Source: DATCKG01 sp036562385 (GTDB lineage Bacteria > Bacillota > Sulfobacillia > Symbiobacteriales > Symbiobacteriaceae). From it: a stretch of DNA of 64,000 bases. The stretch is from assembly GCA_036562385.1 (NCBI GenBank), contig DATCKG010000045.1:1-64000 (forward strand). Direction: 5' to 3'. Position 1 is the first letter of the stretch. The number at the start of each line of letters is the position of its first letter. The translations under genes were made by a program, and so were the position numbers. Below are positions 25,497 to 34,159 of this stretch, in pieces. The notes beneath the pieces were generated by a model. It made no database searches. It was not told the DNA's origin and saw nothing but the letters and a program-made list of their open reading frames with translations.

Positions 25497-26807
25497 ATGT
25501 TACGGAAACGTCCGCTGATCATCGGTCTCCTGGTCCTTTCCATGATCCTGGCGGCATGCGGATCCAAACAGGGCCCCCCATCTGGTGAGCAGGGTAGCTC
25601 CGGCGAAAAGAAAGTCGTCACGGTTCTGGGTGTGCTGACCGGCGAAGAGGAACGGCAGTTCAACGAGGTGCTGGCGGACTTTGAGAGAGCCAACCCCGAT
25701 ATCGACGTCCAGTACACGGGAGCCAACGATTTCGCTACCCTGATCGAAATCAAGGCCCAGTCGGGCGATGTCCCGGACATCGCCGCGTTCCCGCAGCCCG
25801 GCGGTGCGGCCCGCCTGGCTCGGCAGGGCAAGCTGGTGGAACTGTGGCCTGAGCTCGTGCAGCTGATCGACCAGAACTACAAGCCCATTTGGAAGGAACT
25901 CGGCACGGTGGACGGCAAGGTCTATGGTCTGTTCCACCGGGTCAACGCCAAGGGCTGGATCTGGTACAACAAGAAGGCCTTTGAAGAGGCCGGCTACCAG
26001 GTTCCCAAGACCTGGGATGAGCTGATCGCCCTCACAGAGCAGATCAAGGCCGACGGCCGTACCCCGTGGTGCGAGGGCATCGAATCGGGCGACGCCACCG
26101 GTTGGAAGGGGACCGACTGGATCGAGAGCATTCTGCTGCGGACCCAGCCGCCTGAGGTCTACGACAAGTGGGTCGCCGGCGAACTGCCCTTCAGCTCTCC
26201 CGAGGTGAAGGAGGCCTTTGAGATCCTCGGCCAGATCTGGATGGATCCGGACGCCGTCTATGGCGGAACCACCACCATCGCCACCACCAACGTGGCGGAC
26301 GCGGCCAAGTTCCTGTTTGACGATCCGCCCAAGTGCTACCTGCACTTCCAGGGCAGCTTCGCGACCGCCTTCTTCCCGGAGGAGATCCGGAACAACCTTG
26401 ATGAGAACGTCGGCGTCTTTATCCTGCCGCCCATCAAGGAAGGCATCACCCCGGGCTTGGTGGTCGGCGGTGACGAGTTCGTGGTGTTCAAGGGCCATGA
26501 CCGGCCTGAGGTCAAGAAGTTCATGGAGTGGCTCGCTACGTTGGACGCCACCACCACCTGGGCCAAGTCGGGTAATGCCCTGTTCCCGCACCAGGGTCAG
26601 GACCTCAACCTGTATAAGACCCAGATCGAGCGGACCATGGCCGAGACCATCATGAATGCGGAGTCGGCCCGCTTCGACGGTTCCGACGCCATGCCTGCGG
26701 CGCTCAACCGGGCCTTCTGGAAAGGCATCACGGACTGGGTGAGCGGCAACGGCGATCTGGACACCATCCTCAAGGAGATTGATGAGGCCGGCAAGTCTGG
26801 TTCCTAG
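25497..26807 (+). CDS. aglE: Sugar ABC transporter substrate-binding lipoprotein (AglE-like)
   Basis: 436-residue extracytoplasmic binding protein. The signal peptide ends in a lipobox 'LAAC', so Cys20 would be lipidated. The mature protein is a family-1 solute-binding protein ('FERANPDIDVQY', 'LIEIKAQSGDVPDIAAFPQP', 'KKAFEEAGYQVPKTWDELIALT'), closest in pattern to AglE proteins that bind alpha-glucosides such as sucrose, maltose or trehalose. GGAGGAGG lies upstream. A strong hairpin follows the gene before the permease genes, which usually lets the binding protein be made in excess. Confidence 0.85.
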   Translation: MLRKRPLIIGLLVLSMILAACGSKQGPPSGEQGSSGEKKVVTVLGVLTGEEERQFNEVLADFERANPDIDVQYTGANDFATLIEIKAQSGDVPDIAAFPQPGGAARLARQGKLVELWPELVQLIDQNYKPIWKELGTVDGKVYGLFHRVNAKGWIWYNKKAFEEAGYQVPKTWDELIALTEQIKADGRTPWCEGIESGDATGWKGTDWIESILLRTQPPEVYDKWVAGELPFSSPEVKEAFEILGQIWMDPDAVYGGTTTIATTNVADAAKFLFDDPPKCYLHFQGSFATAFFPEEIRNNLDENVGVFILPPIKEGITPGLVVGGDEFVVFKGHDRPEVKKFMEWLATLDATTTWAKSGNALFPHQGQDLNLYKTQIERTMAETIMNAESARFDGSDAMPAALNRAFWKGITDWVSGNGDLDTILKEIDEAGKSGS

Positions 26808-26846
26808 TCAACCGGATTCACAATTCGAAAGCCGGGGACAGCGATG

Positions 26847-26873
26847 GGGCGGGCGCGTACCCTGCGCCCGCCC
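26847..26873 (+). other. Intercistronic hairpin between aglE and aglF
   Basis: Perfect 10-bp GC stem GGGCGGGCGC / GCGCCCGCCC, 7-base loop, without a U-run. It is placed to stabilise the upstream mRNA or partly terminate, giving more binding protein than permease. Confidence 0.7.
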
Positions 26874-26934
26874 AATCCGGCTCTGCGCCGGACTCGGCGG
26901 TTCCACGGCGTCCCGGGTTGGGAGGAGGAGCAAG

Positions 26935-28059
26935 ATGCGGCAGACGAACAAGCCCGGACAGCGGGAGGGGGTTCGGTCGGGGCTGTCAGCTCCGGTGGGG
27001 CGGTTTCTCTCTACCGTGGTCCTACCGATCGTTGTCCTGGTGTTCCTCCAGCAGAGCTTCGTCTTCCTGCGGGATACCCGGCTGCCCCAGTGGGTACAGG
27101 CCCTTCTCGCGGTCATCTGGGGTATCGGCGGTGCGATCCTGCTGTTTACAGTGGCTTCCCATGTGGTGCAGCAACTCCCTGCGCGTTGGAACCGCCGCCT
27201 CGTGCCGGTGGTCTTTGTCGGCCCGGCTGTGGCTGTGGTCATCGCGTATCTGGCCATGCCGACCGTACGGACTCTGATTGCCAGTTTCTACGATGCTAAC
27301 GGGGAGCAGTTCGTCGGCCTGGCCAATTATGTCTACGCCTTTTCCAGCCGGGAGATGCTGATCTCGTTCCGTAACAACTTCTTCTTCTGGCTGACCTTCA
27401 GTACCGTATTCAGCATCGTTTTCGGCATGCTGATCGCGGTCCTGGCGGACCGGACGCACCCCGTCTTCGAGCGGATCTGTAAGGCCATCATCTTTATGCC
27501 CATGGCCATCTCGATGGTCGGGGCCTCGGTGATCTGGAAGTTCGTATACGAGTACCGGCCGCCTGGATCCGAGCAGATCGGCCTGCTGAACGCCATCGTC
27601 GTGGCCCTGGGCGGTGAGCCCAAAGCCTGGTTGCTCATGCAGCCGTGGAACAACATCTTCCTTACCGCCATCATGATCTGGCTCCAGACCGGTTACGCCA
27701 TGGTGATCTTCTCCGCGGCCATCAAGGGGGTGCCGCAGGAACTCCTGGAGGCTGCTCGGGTGGATGGTGCCAACGAGATCCAGGTGTTCTTCCGGATTAC
27801 CCTGCCAAACATCTGGGGCACTGTGGTCACCGTTGCCACGACGACCATCCTCGGCACGCTGAAGGTGTTCGATATTGTCCAGTCCATGACCGGCGGCAAC
27901 TACGGCACCCAGGTGATCGCCAACGTGCAGTACACCCAGATGTTCCGGCAATTCCACTACGGCCGTGCCGCAGCGGTGGCCATCGTGTTGCTGCTGGCGG
28001 TGCTGCCCGTGATGTACTACAACCTGCGCCAGTTCACCAAGCGGACGGAGGCGTTCTGA
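26935..28059 (+). CDS. aglF: Sugar ABC transporter permease (AglF-like)
   Basis: 374-residue inner permease with about eight membrane segments: an unusual pair of N-terminal helices ('FLSTVVLPIVVLVFLQQSF' and 'QALLAVIWGIGGAILLF') before the six-helix MalF/G-type core, as in AglF proteins. The ATPase-docking EAA loop is 'QELLEAARVDGANEIQVFFR'. Start ATG 26935 with GGAGGAGG about 6 bases upstream. Its stop overlaps the next start by one base (TGATG). Confidence 0.86.
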   Translation: MRQTNKPGQREGVRSGLSAPVGRFLSTVVLPIVVLVFLQQSFVFLRDTRLPQWVQALLAVIWGIGGAILLFTVASHVVQQLPARWNRRLVPVVFVGPAVAVVIAYLAMPTVRTLIASFYDANGEQFVGLANYVYAFSSREMLISFRNNFFFWLTFSTVFSIVFGMLIAVLADRTHPVFERICKAIIFMPMAISMVGASVIWKFVYEYRPPGSEQIGLLNAIVVALGGEPKAWLLMQPWNNIFLTAIMIWLQTGYAMVIFSAAIKGVPQELLEAARVDGANEIQVFFRITLPNIWGTVVTVATTTILGTLKVFDIVQSMTGGNYGTQVIANVQYTQMFRQFHYGRAAAVAIVLLLAVLPVMYYNLRQFTKRTEAF

Positions 28060-28988
28060 TGAGCAGCTACGAGCCGACAATCACGGCCAGGAAAGCCGGG
28101 CGGCGCCTCAGGGTGACACCCGGGATGGTGCTGGTTTATGCGGTGATGATCCTGATCACCCTGGTCTGGCTTACCCCGACGGTGGGTCTGCTGGTCAGTT
28201 CCTTCCGGCCGGCTGACGATGTGAGCCGGACGGGTTGGTGGACGGTGATCACCAACCCCGGGGAGTCCAGGTTTACCCTGGACAACTACCGGGTCGTTCT
28301 GGGTTTGGCGGAGCCTGGTCAGGTTCAGGGTGGCCGTGTGAACATTAATCTGTTCAACAACATGCTCAATTCCATAGCCGTGGCGGTGCCGTCCACCGTG
28401 ATTCCGATTTCGATCGCCGCCATGGCTGCCTACGGATTTGCATGGATTCGCTTTCCGGGCCGGCGATGGCTCTTCATCCTCTGTGTGGGGCTGATGGGCG
28501 TACCTCTGCAGGTCTCGCTGATCCCGGTCCTGCGGGACTATCTGAAACTGAACCTGAACGGCACGTATCTGGGTATCTGGCTGGCTCATACGGGCTTTGG
28601 CCTGCCCCTGGCAGTCTACCTGCTGTACAATTTCATCAGCTCGCTGCCCCGGGATATTTTTGAATCGGCGTTTATCGACGGGGCCTCTCACTTCACCATC
28701 TTCACGCGGCTCATCCTGCCGCTGTCGGCCCCGGCCCTGGCATCCTTTGCCGTCTTCCAGTTCCTCTGGACCTGGAACGACCTGCTGGTGGCCCTGGTCT
28801 TCCTCAGTTCGCAGGCCGATAAGCAGGTCTTGACACAGCGTCTCCTCGGCCTGATGGGTGCCTACGGACAGGACTGGCACCTGCTGACGGCAGGCGCGTT
28901 TGTCTCGATGATCCTCCCGCTGACCGTGTTCTTCCTGCTTCAGCGTTACTTCGTACGCGGTCTGCTGGCGGGTTCTGTCAAGGAATAG
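28059..28988 (+). CDS. aglG: Sugar ABC transporter permease (AglG-like)
   Basis: 309-residue permease with six membrane helices and the EAA loop 'RDIFESAFIDGASHFTIFTR'. An extended extracellular segment after the first helix ('PGESRFTLDNYRVVLGLAEP') is characteristic of AglG. Translationally coupled to aglF. No ATP-binding subunit follows, so a shared MsmX/MalK-type ATPase encoded elsewhere must energise the importer. The segment 29015-29064 after it contains nested inverted repeats (GTGTCA/TGACAC and TTCCAC/GTGGAA) of unknown role. Confidence 0.87.
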   Translation: MSSYEPTITARKAGRRLRVTPGMVLVYAVMILITLVWLTPTVGLLVSSFRPADDVSRTGWWTVITNPGESRFTLDNYRVVLGLAEPGQVQGGRVNINLFNNMLNSIAVAVPSTVIPISIAAMAAYGFAWIRFPGRRWLFILCVGLMGVPLQVSLIPVLRDYLKLNLNGTYLGIWLAHTGFGLPLAVYLLYNFISSLPRDIFESAFIDGASHFTIFTRLILPLSAPALASFAVFQFLWTWNDLLVALVFLSSQADKQVLTQRLLGLMGAYGQDWHLLTAGAFVSMILPLTVFFLLQRYFVRGLLAGSVKE

Positions 28989-29087
28989 CGTCACTGCAGG
29001 CCTCTGACTCCTGGTGTCATCGAACCTGGCTTCCTTTTTCCACGTAGTGGAAGACGGTGACACTTCGAGACAGAGGAGCGTGAGGCC

Positions 29088-31580
29088 GTGCGTCCGGCAC
29101 TCTTGATGGCTGCAGCCCTGGCTCTGGGCATCGCCATCGCAGGGTGGGTCCGGCCGCATCCGGGCCTGGCGCTGGGAGGGCTGGTGTTTTGCCTGGGATG
29201 GGCGGCCCGGTCGCGGCAGCGCACCATGGCGGCGCTGCTGGCGGCTGTGGCCGCCTTTGGCGCGCTCCGGTATAGCTTCGTGCAAACGGCAGGGCGCGGC
29301 AGCATCGGGGCCTGGGAGGGGCAGCGCGTGCAGGTGACCGGGACGGTGGTCAGCGAGCCAGAGAGCCTGCCCTCGGGTGGCTGGGCCTACGCCGTGGCCG
29401 TGGAGGCGGTGGAGGACCACCCGGCGCGGGGCCGAATCTGGATCACCCAGTGGGACGGAAAGGCGCCGGGATACGGGGAGCGCATCCGGGCACAGGGACG
29501 GCTGGAGCAGCCGCCTGGGGCCCCGCGGCCCGGGGCCTTTGACCAGGCGGCCTACCTCGCCAGGCAGGGGATTTACGTACGAATGTCGGTCCGTTCTGTC
29601 ACCGTCACCGGTCCGGGGCGGTTGGACCCCATTCGCCGCGCCGCGGTGTCGCTGCGGCAGCGGATGGAAGCGGTTCTGGCGGCCATCCTGCCGGAGGGCT
29701 ACGCGGCCTTGATGGCCGGGCTCGTCCTGGGGAGCCGCAGTGACCTGCCGGAGGATATCAGCCAGGCCTTCCGGGAAAGCGGCGTCTTTCATCTGCTCGC
29801 AGTCTCCGGCGGCAACGTGGCCATGATCCTGCTGCCGTTTCTCGCGCTTCTGCGCCGGGTGGGGGTTCGCCGCCGCTGGGCGGCCGCTGCAGGTATCCCT
29901 TTGGTAGCCTTCTTTATCCTGCTTACGGGCAGCACACCCTCGGTGTTGCGGGCGGGGCTGATGGCGATTCTGGTGCTGCTGGGTGATGTGCTCGGACGGG
30001 AGCGAGATGCCCTCAACACCCTGGGAGCGGCTGCCCTTCTGCTGCTGGCGGCCGCTCCGGGGTTGCTCTTTGACGTGGGCTTTCAACTTTCCGTGGCTGC
30101 GACCCTGGGTATCCTCTTGTTCACCCGGCCGCTGCAGAAAAGGCTCGCCCCCTGGCTTCAGCAGGTACTCGGGCAGCGGTTCGGGCGCTGGATGGCGGAA
30201 GGTCTGGCAGTCACCTTTGCCGCTCAGTTGTTGGTGGAACCGCTCTGCCTTTCCTACTTTGGAACCCTCTCTCCGGTGGCACCGGTGGCCAATCTGCTGG
30301 TGGCCCTCTGCCAGGGCCCTGTGGTCTACCTGGGGACCGTCACGCTGTTGGCCGGTCTGGTGCTCCTGCCGCTAGCCCGGCTTCTCGCGGCCGCCCTGCA
30401 GGCGGGGCTGTGGGTGCTGATCTTTCTGGTAAAAGCGACTGCGGCGGTGCCCGGCGGTTACCTGGAGGTCGGACGGCTGCCGTTTTTCGGGGTGGTGGTC
30501 TGGTACACCATCCTCTGGCTGTGCCTGAGCCCATACCCGAGCATGCTCCGCAACCAGGCCGGGCTGCTTCGGGAGAGGGTGCGGATCCTCTGGCACCGGT
30601 GGCGGCCGGCGCTGGCCCGACAGGTTCCGGTGGCGGCCGCGATGGTGATGCTGATGGGGGCCGCGGTGCTCACCTGGCGGCAGGTGCTGGCCGGTCCTGG
30701 AGATGTGCTCACCGTTACGTTCCTGGATGTGGGACAGGGCGACGCCGTCCTGGTCCGTTCGCCGGAAGGCCGCACCATGCTGGTGGATGCGGGCCCTGTC
30801 ATTCCGCCGCATCCCCACCGGCGGCAGCCAGGGTGGGACGCGGGGAAGGAAGTGGTGGTGCCCTTCCTGCGGCGGCTAGGGGTGCAGCGACTGGACCTGC
30901 TGGTGCTTACCCATGCGGATCAGGACCATGCCGGGGGTGCCGCAGCCGTCCTGCGGGCCCTGCCGGTGGAGACGTTCTGGCATGCCGGCCTGGACCAGGA
31001 AGAACGGCCTTACCAGGAAGCCCTGCGGCTGGCCCGGGAGGCCGGCATCCCGCTGCGGGCGCCCGTCGCGGGCGAGCGGGTGCTGCTGGGATCGGAGGTC
31101 ACGGTGGAGGTGCTGAATCCACCGGCGGAACTTACCCGGTCTGCCGCCTCCGATGATAACAACCGCTGCGTCGCACTTCGGGTGACGTACCGTCATGTCG
31201 GATTCCTGCTGGCCTGCGACCTGGAGGAGGCCGCGGAGGCACGGCTGGTGGCGGCCGGCGTCCCTTTGCAGGCCGATGTGCTCAAGGTGGCCCACCACGG
31301 CGCCCGGGGCAGTACCTCAACGCCCTTCCTGGAGGCCGTAAAGCCCTCCTGGGCGGTGATTTCGGTGGGGGCCGGGAATGCCTACGGCCATCCCCACCCG
31401 GCGACCCTGGAGCGCCTTCGGGAGCAGCAGATTCGGCTTTTCCGCACGGACCGGCACGGAACGGTCACCTTTCGGACGGACGGAACCCGCATCTGGGCCT
31501 CCGGCCGCCGGGGCCTTTCCGAAGAAGCGGAACACCGCCCCGTGGGACTTCTGGGGCGGCGGTGGCTCTTTGCGTGGTAG
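29088..31580 (+). CDS. comEC: DNA internalisation channel ComEC/Rec2
   Basis: 830-residue membrane protein through which single-stranded DNA enters during transformation. Order: N-terminal helices and an OB-like extracellular domain (DUF4131, about 60-190), the Competence domain with 'GLVLGSRSDLP' and 'HLLAVSGGNVAM', many membrane helices, then a C-terminal metallo-beta-lactamase domain starting at 'FLDVGQGDAVLVRSPEG' with 'LTHADQDHAGG' (His/Asp metal ligands intact). This domain is the proposed nuclease that degrades the non-transforming strand. GTG start with GAGGAG about 10 bases upstream. A GC hairpin lies within its last codons. Its stop directly abuts the stop of the next, convergent gene. 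Confidence 0.94.
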   Translation: MRPALLMAAALALGIAIAGWVRPHPGLALGGLVFCLGWAARSRQRTMAALLAAVAAFGALRYSFVQTAGRGSIGAWEGQRVQVTGTVVSEPESLPSGGWAYAVAVEAVEDHPARGRIWITQWDGKAPGYGERIRAQGRLEQPPGAPRPGAFDQAAYLARQGIYVRMSVRSVTVTGPGRLDPIRRAAVSLRQRMEAVLAAILPEGYAALMAGLVLGSRSDLPEDISQAFRESGVFHLLAVSGGNVAMILLPFLALLRRVGVRRRWAAAAGIPLVAFFILLTGSTPSVLRAGLMAILVLLGDVLGRERDALNTLGAAALLLLAAAPGLLFDVGFQLSVAATLGILLFTRPLQKRLAPWLQQVLGQRFGRWMAEGLAVTFAAQLLVEPLCLSYFGTLSPVAPVANLLVALCQGPVVYLGTVTLLAGLVLLPLARLLAAALQAGLWVLIFLVKATAAVPGGYLEVGRLPFFGVVVWYTILWLCLSPYPSMLRNQAGLLRERVRILWHRWRPALARQVPVAAAMVMLMGAAVLTWRQVLAGPGDVLTVTFLDVGQGDAVLVRSPEGRTMLVDAGPVIPPHPHRRQPGWDAGKEVVVPFLRRLGVQRLDLLVLTHADQDHAGGAAAVLRALPVETFWHAGLDQEERPYQEALRLAREAGIPLRAPVAGERVLLGSEVTVEVLNPPAELTRSAASDDNNRCVALRVTYRHVGFLLACDLEEAAEARLVAAGVPLQADVLKVAHHGARGSTSTPFLEAVKPSWAVISVGAGNAYGHPHPATLERLREQQIRLFRTDRHGTVTFRTDGTRIWASGRRGLSEEAEHRPVGLLGRRWLFAW

Positions 31581-32249
31581 CTACTTCTGACCGTACTTGG
31601 TCAGGTATTTCTGGCGGATCCGGGACACTTCGGAGTCGGGCAGGATGTTGGGCCGGCCCACGGAGAGGGCGAAGTGGTAAATCTTCGCGGCGTTTTCCAC
31701 TACCTCCGCGACGGTGTAGGCCTCCTCCAGGGAGGAACCGACGGCCACCACGCCGTGGTTGCCCAGCAGCACCGCGGTCCGGTCCCCCATCGCTTCCAGG
31801 GCTACCTGGCCGAAGTGCTCGGTTCCCGACGGAGTGTAGGGCGCACAGGGCACCGAACCGCCCACGGCACTGGCCAGGGTGGCGACTACCACGGGAATTT
31901 CCTGACCCAGCGCCGCGAAAGCGGTGGCGTAGAGGGAGTGGGTGTGAACGACGGCATGGCACCAGGGCTTCGCCCGGTAGAAGATCAGATGCAGCGGTGT
32001 TTCCGTCGACGGCTTCCACGGACAGTCCACATGGTTTCCGTCGAGATCCAGGACGCAGATGTCCTCCGGCTGCAGGCTGTCGTAAGCCATGCCGCTGGGG
32101 GTGATCAAGATGAGGCCGGTTTCGGGATCCCGTGCGCTGATGTTGCCCCACGTCGCGGGTGCCAGGCCTGAACGGGACATCTTCAGCGAGTACTCCAATA
32201 CTTGCTTCTTCAGTTCCAGAAGATGCGGTGCGTCAAAGCGTGCCGTCAC
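31581..32249 (-). CDS. Class II aldolase/adducin-family protein
   Basis: 222-residue zinc enzyme of the L-fuculose-phosphate aldolase / L-ribulose-5-phosphate 4-epimerase family. Visible: 'GLAPATWGNISARDPE' (substrate phosphate loop), 'TPSGMAYDSL', catalytic Glu in 'PSTETPLHL', the zinc pair 'HTHSLYATAFA' and a further His in 'LGNHGVVA'. Specificity cannot be decided from sequence. It is divergent from a KDPG-type aldolase across a 440-base intergenic region and next to a HAD phosphatase, which suggests sugar-acid or phospho-sugar catabolism. GTG start. Confidence 0.88.
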   Translation of the reverse strand: MTARFDAPHLLELKKQVLEYSLKMSRSGLAPATWGNISARDPETGLILITPSGMAYDSLQPEDICVLDLDGNHVDCPWKPSTETPLHLIFYRAKPWCHAVVHTHSLYATAFAALGQEIPVVVATLASAVGGSVPCAPYTPSGTEHFGQVALEAMGDRTAVLLGNHGVVAVGSSLEEAYTVAEVVENAAKIYHFALSVGRPNILPDSEVSRIRQKYLTKYGQK

Positions 32250-32416
32250 GATTCTTCGCCCCCCGTAAGCCTCTTGGACGGAGCGCCTGCAGGGGATCTG
32301 GGCACCCTAGGGATGAGGCAGTCGGTCCGTCCATGCAGACTGCTGCTGGATATTCGCTGTGACAATCCCCGCACCTTGCGACTTTCAGCAATTCGATACG
32401 AAGTAACTATTTGTAG

Positions 32417-32514
32417 CCCACGGGGCGAACGGAGCAAAGGTGCGGCTTCACCGTGGGGCCGTTCGCCTAGCCATGGGCAAACCGGGCGCCGAGGGATGAC
32501 CTCCCGCCCGGTTT
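32417..32514 (+). ncRNA. Candidate structured RNA or leader in the 32250-32689 intergenic region
   Basis: In a 440-base region without a gene, CCCACGG (32417-32423) can pair with CCGTGGG (32451-32457), and GGCGAACGG (32424-32432) with CCGTTCGCC (32459-32467). The order a-b-a'-b' is that of an H-type pseudoknot or of two competing helices. Directly behind, AAACCGGGCG / CGCCCGGTTT (32479-32488, 32505-32514) encloses a GAGG/CCTC inner stem. This aptamer-plus-hairpin look resembles a riboswitch, but no U-run follows, no known riboswitch consensus was recognised, and eda starts 175 bases downstream. Strand is assumed from the direction of eda. Confidence 0.35.
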
Positions 32515-32689
32515 CGTGTAAACGCGGCCCTTCTCCGCCGGGAAACGGACGGTACCAGCGCGCACGGGAATCGGCAGTCCTGTGGCGCTGCGGGGCCAAT
32601 CCCTTTGCATCGGTTGGCTGCACTTCCGGAGAACATCCGTACCCTTGCCCAACAGTTAGTCGACATCCTGTCCAATGGAGTGTAATGAC

Positions 32690-33328
32690 ATGAACGATAT
32701 TCAGATTGCCATGGAAGCCAGCGGTGTGGTGGCCATCCTGCGGGGCCTGGAGCCCGACGCCGCCATCCAGGTGGCCCGCGCCCTGCACCGGGGCGGAATC
32801 TCCTTTATCGAGATCACCTTTCCGTCCCCGGGTTCCTTGGATGCCCTTCGGGCCCTGGCGGAACTGCCGGACGTGGTGCCGGGGATGGGCACGGTGATGT
32901 CGCCCGCGGAAGTGGATCAGGTTAAAGCCGCCGGCGCCCGGTTCATCGTGGCGCCCAACACCGACCGCGACGTGATCTGCCGTGCCAAGGCGCTTGGACT
33001 TTTCTGCGCGCCGGGCGCCATGACCCCCTCGGAGGCGGTCATGGCCCGGCGGTGGGGCGCCGACATGGTCAAGATCTTCCCCGCCAGTGTCGTCACGCCG
33101 ACCTTCTTCCGGGAGATGCAGGGCCCCTGCCCGGACATCCCGCTGATGGCCACAGGCGGCATCACCCTGGACAACGCCCACGAATTTATCAAGGCCGGCG
33201 CCAGGGTGGTCGGGCTCGGCGGCGCCCTGGCCAACAAGAAACTGATCGCCCAGGGCCGTTACGACGTGCTGGAAGAAAAAGCCCGCACCCTGGTGGCCAG
33301 GGTACGGGCTGCCAAAGGAAACGCTTGA
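32690..33328 (+). CDS. eda: KHG/KDPG aldolase
   Basis: Cleaves 2-keto-3-deoxy-6-phosphogluconate (and/or 4-hydroxy-2-oxoglutarate) to pyruvate and an aldehyde. 212 residues, TIM barrel: 'VVAILRG', catalytic Glu in 'FIEITFPSPGS', 'PGMGTVMSP', 'FIVAPNTD', 'FCAPGAMTPSE', the Schiff-base Lys in 'GADMVKIFPAS', and 'PLMATGGITLDNA'. Start ATG 32690, with a weak GGAG about 9 bases upstream; an ATG at 32675 is in frame but less well placed. No KDG kinase or Entner-Doudoroff dehydratase lies nearby in the window. Confidence 0.92.
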   Translation: MNDIQIAMEASGVVAILRGLEPDAAIQVARALHRGGISFIEITFPSPGSLDALRALAELPDVVPGMGTVMSPAEVDQVKAAGARFIVAPNTDRDVICRAKALGLFCAPGAMTPSEAVMARRWGADMVKIFPASVVTPTFFREMQGPCPDIPLMATGGITLDNAHEFIKAGARVVGLGGALANKKLIAQGRYDVLEEKARTLVARVRAAKGNA

Positions 33329-33340
33329 CGGCACCCGCCT

Positions 33341-34147
33341 TTAACCGATGCGGGCGCCGTCCCGCCACAGCTGCAGGAGTTCAGCCGGAGTCGCCACCTG
33401 AAGGTGGGGCTCCGGCTTTCCGCTTCGTTGTCCCACCTGGATCGTCCACATACCAGTCTGCCGCCCACCGGCGATATCGGTCTCCCGGGTATCGCCTACC
33501 ATGACGCTGTCTGCGGGCGCCGTCCCCATGGCGGCCAGAGCGGCCTTAAACAGCAGCGGTGAGGGCTTGCCCACCACCTCCGGGTACCGCCCCGTAACTG
33601 CCTCGACAGCCGCCACCAGCGCCCCGACGCCCGGCAGCCACTGCCCGTCTTCGATGGGAAGGCGGGCGTCGACGTTCAGGGTGATGTAGGGGATGCCCCG
33701 TTCCACGGCACGGCAGGTCTGGGTCAGACGGTGGTAATCAAAGGTTTCGTCCCGGCCCATCACTACCGCCTCGGCCTCCATGGGGTCGTCGACACAGGTG
33801 TGTCCCTCCGCCTCCAGCGCGGCCCGCAGCACCTCGGCGCCGACCACCAGCACCCGTACGGAACCGAACCGCTCCCGAAGCTGTCGGGCCGCGGTTTCCA
33901 TGGGGGAGATCACCTGCTCCGGGTTTGCCGCGATGCCATGAGCCCGGAGGCGCTCCGCCAGCATCTGCCGGGATGCCGTCGAGTTGTTGGAGAGGAAGAC
34001 GACCCGCCTGCCTGTTTCCCGCAGGGTCGCCACCAGCTCCCTGGCGCCGGGAATGGCCTGACGGCCCGACCAGATCACCCCGTCCAGGTCGAACACCCAA
34101 CCTGCAAGATCCTGCAAACGCATCCCGTTCATCGCCCTTTCGATCAT
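33341..34147 (-). CDS. HAD-superfamily hydrolase, NagD-like (subfamily IIA)
   Basis: 268-residue phosphatase-type protein. Motif I 'FDLDGVIW' (nucleophile first Asp), motif II 'FLSNNST', motif III Lys in 'VVGKPSP' and motif IV 'MVGDTRETDI' are all intact, with the C2 cap between II and III as in NagD and p-nitrophenyl phosphatases. Natural substrate unknown; sugar phosphates or nucleotides are usual. An ATG at 34123 ('MRLQDLAGWVFDLDG') has GAAAGGG 11 bases upstream and may be the true start. It converges with eda (12-base gap). Confidence 0.88.
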   Translation of the reverse strand: MIERAMNGMRLQDLAGWVFDLDGVIWSGRQAIPGARELVATLRETGRRVVFLSNNSTASRQMLAERLRAHGIAANPEQVISPMETAARQLRERFGSVRVLVVGAEVLRAALEAEGHTCVDDPMEAEAVVMGRDETFDYHRLTQTCRAVERGIPYITLNVDARLPIEDGQWLPGVGALVAAVEAVTGRYPEVVGKPSPLLFKAALAAMGTAPADSVMVGDTRETDIAGGRQTGMWTIQVGQRSGKPEPHLQVATPAELLQLWRDGARIG

Positions 34148-34159
34148 GGCTGCTTCATC

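Noticed and set aside
28017..30086. 689-codon minus-strand frame across aglG and comEC
   Set aside because: Antisense to two clear genes and low-complexity (His/Gln/Arg-rich); no start signal.
32417..32467. Possible HDV-like ribozyme because of the nested helices
   Set aside because: The second strands of the two helices are only one base apart, leaving no room for P4 or the catalytic joining region.
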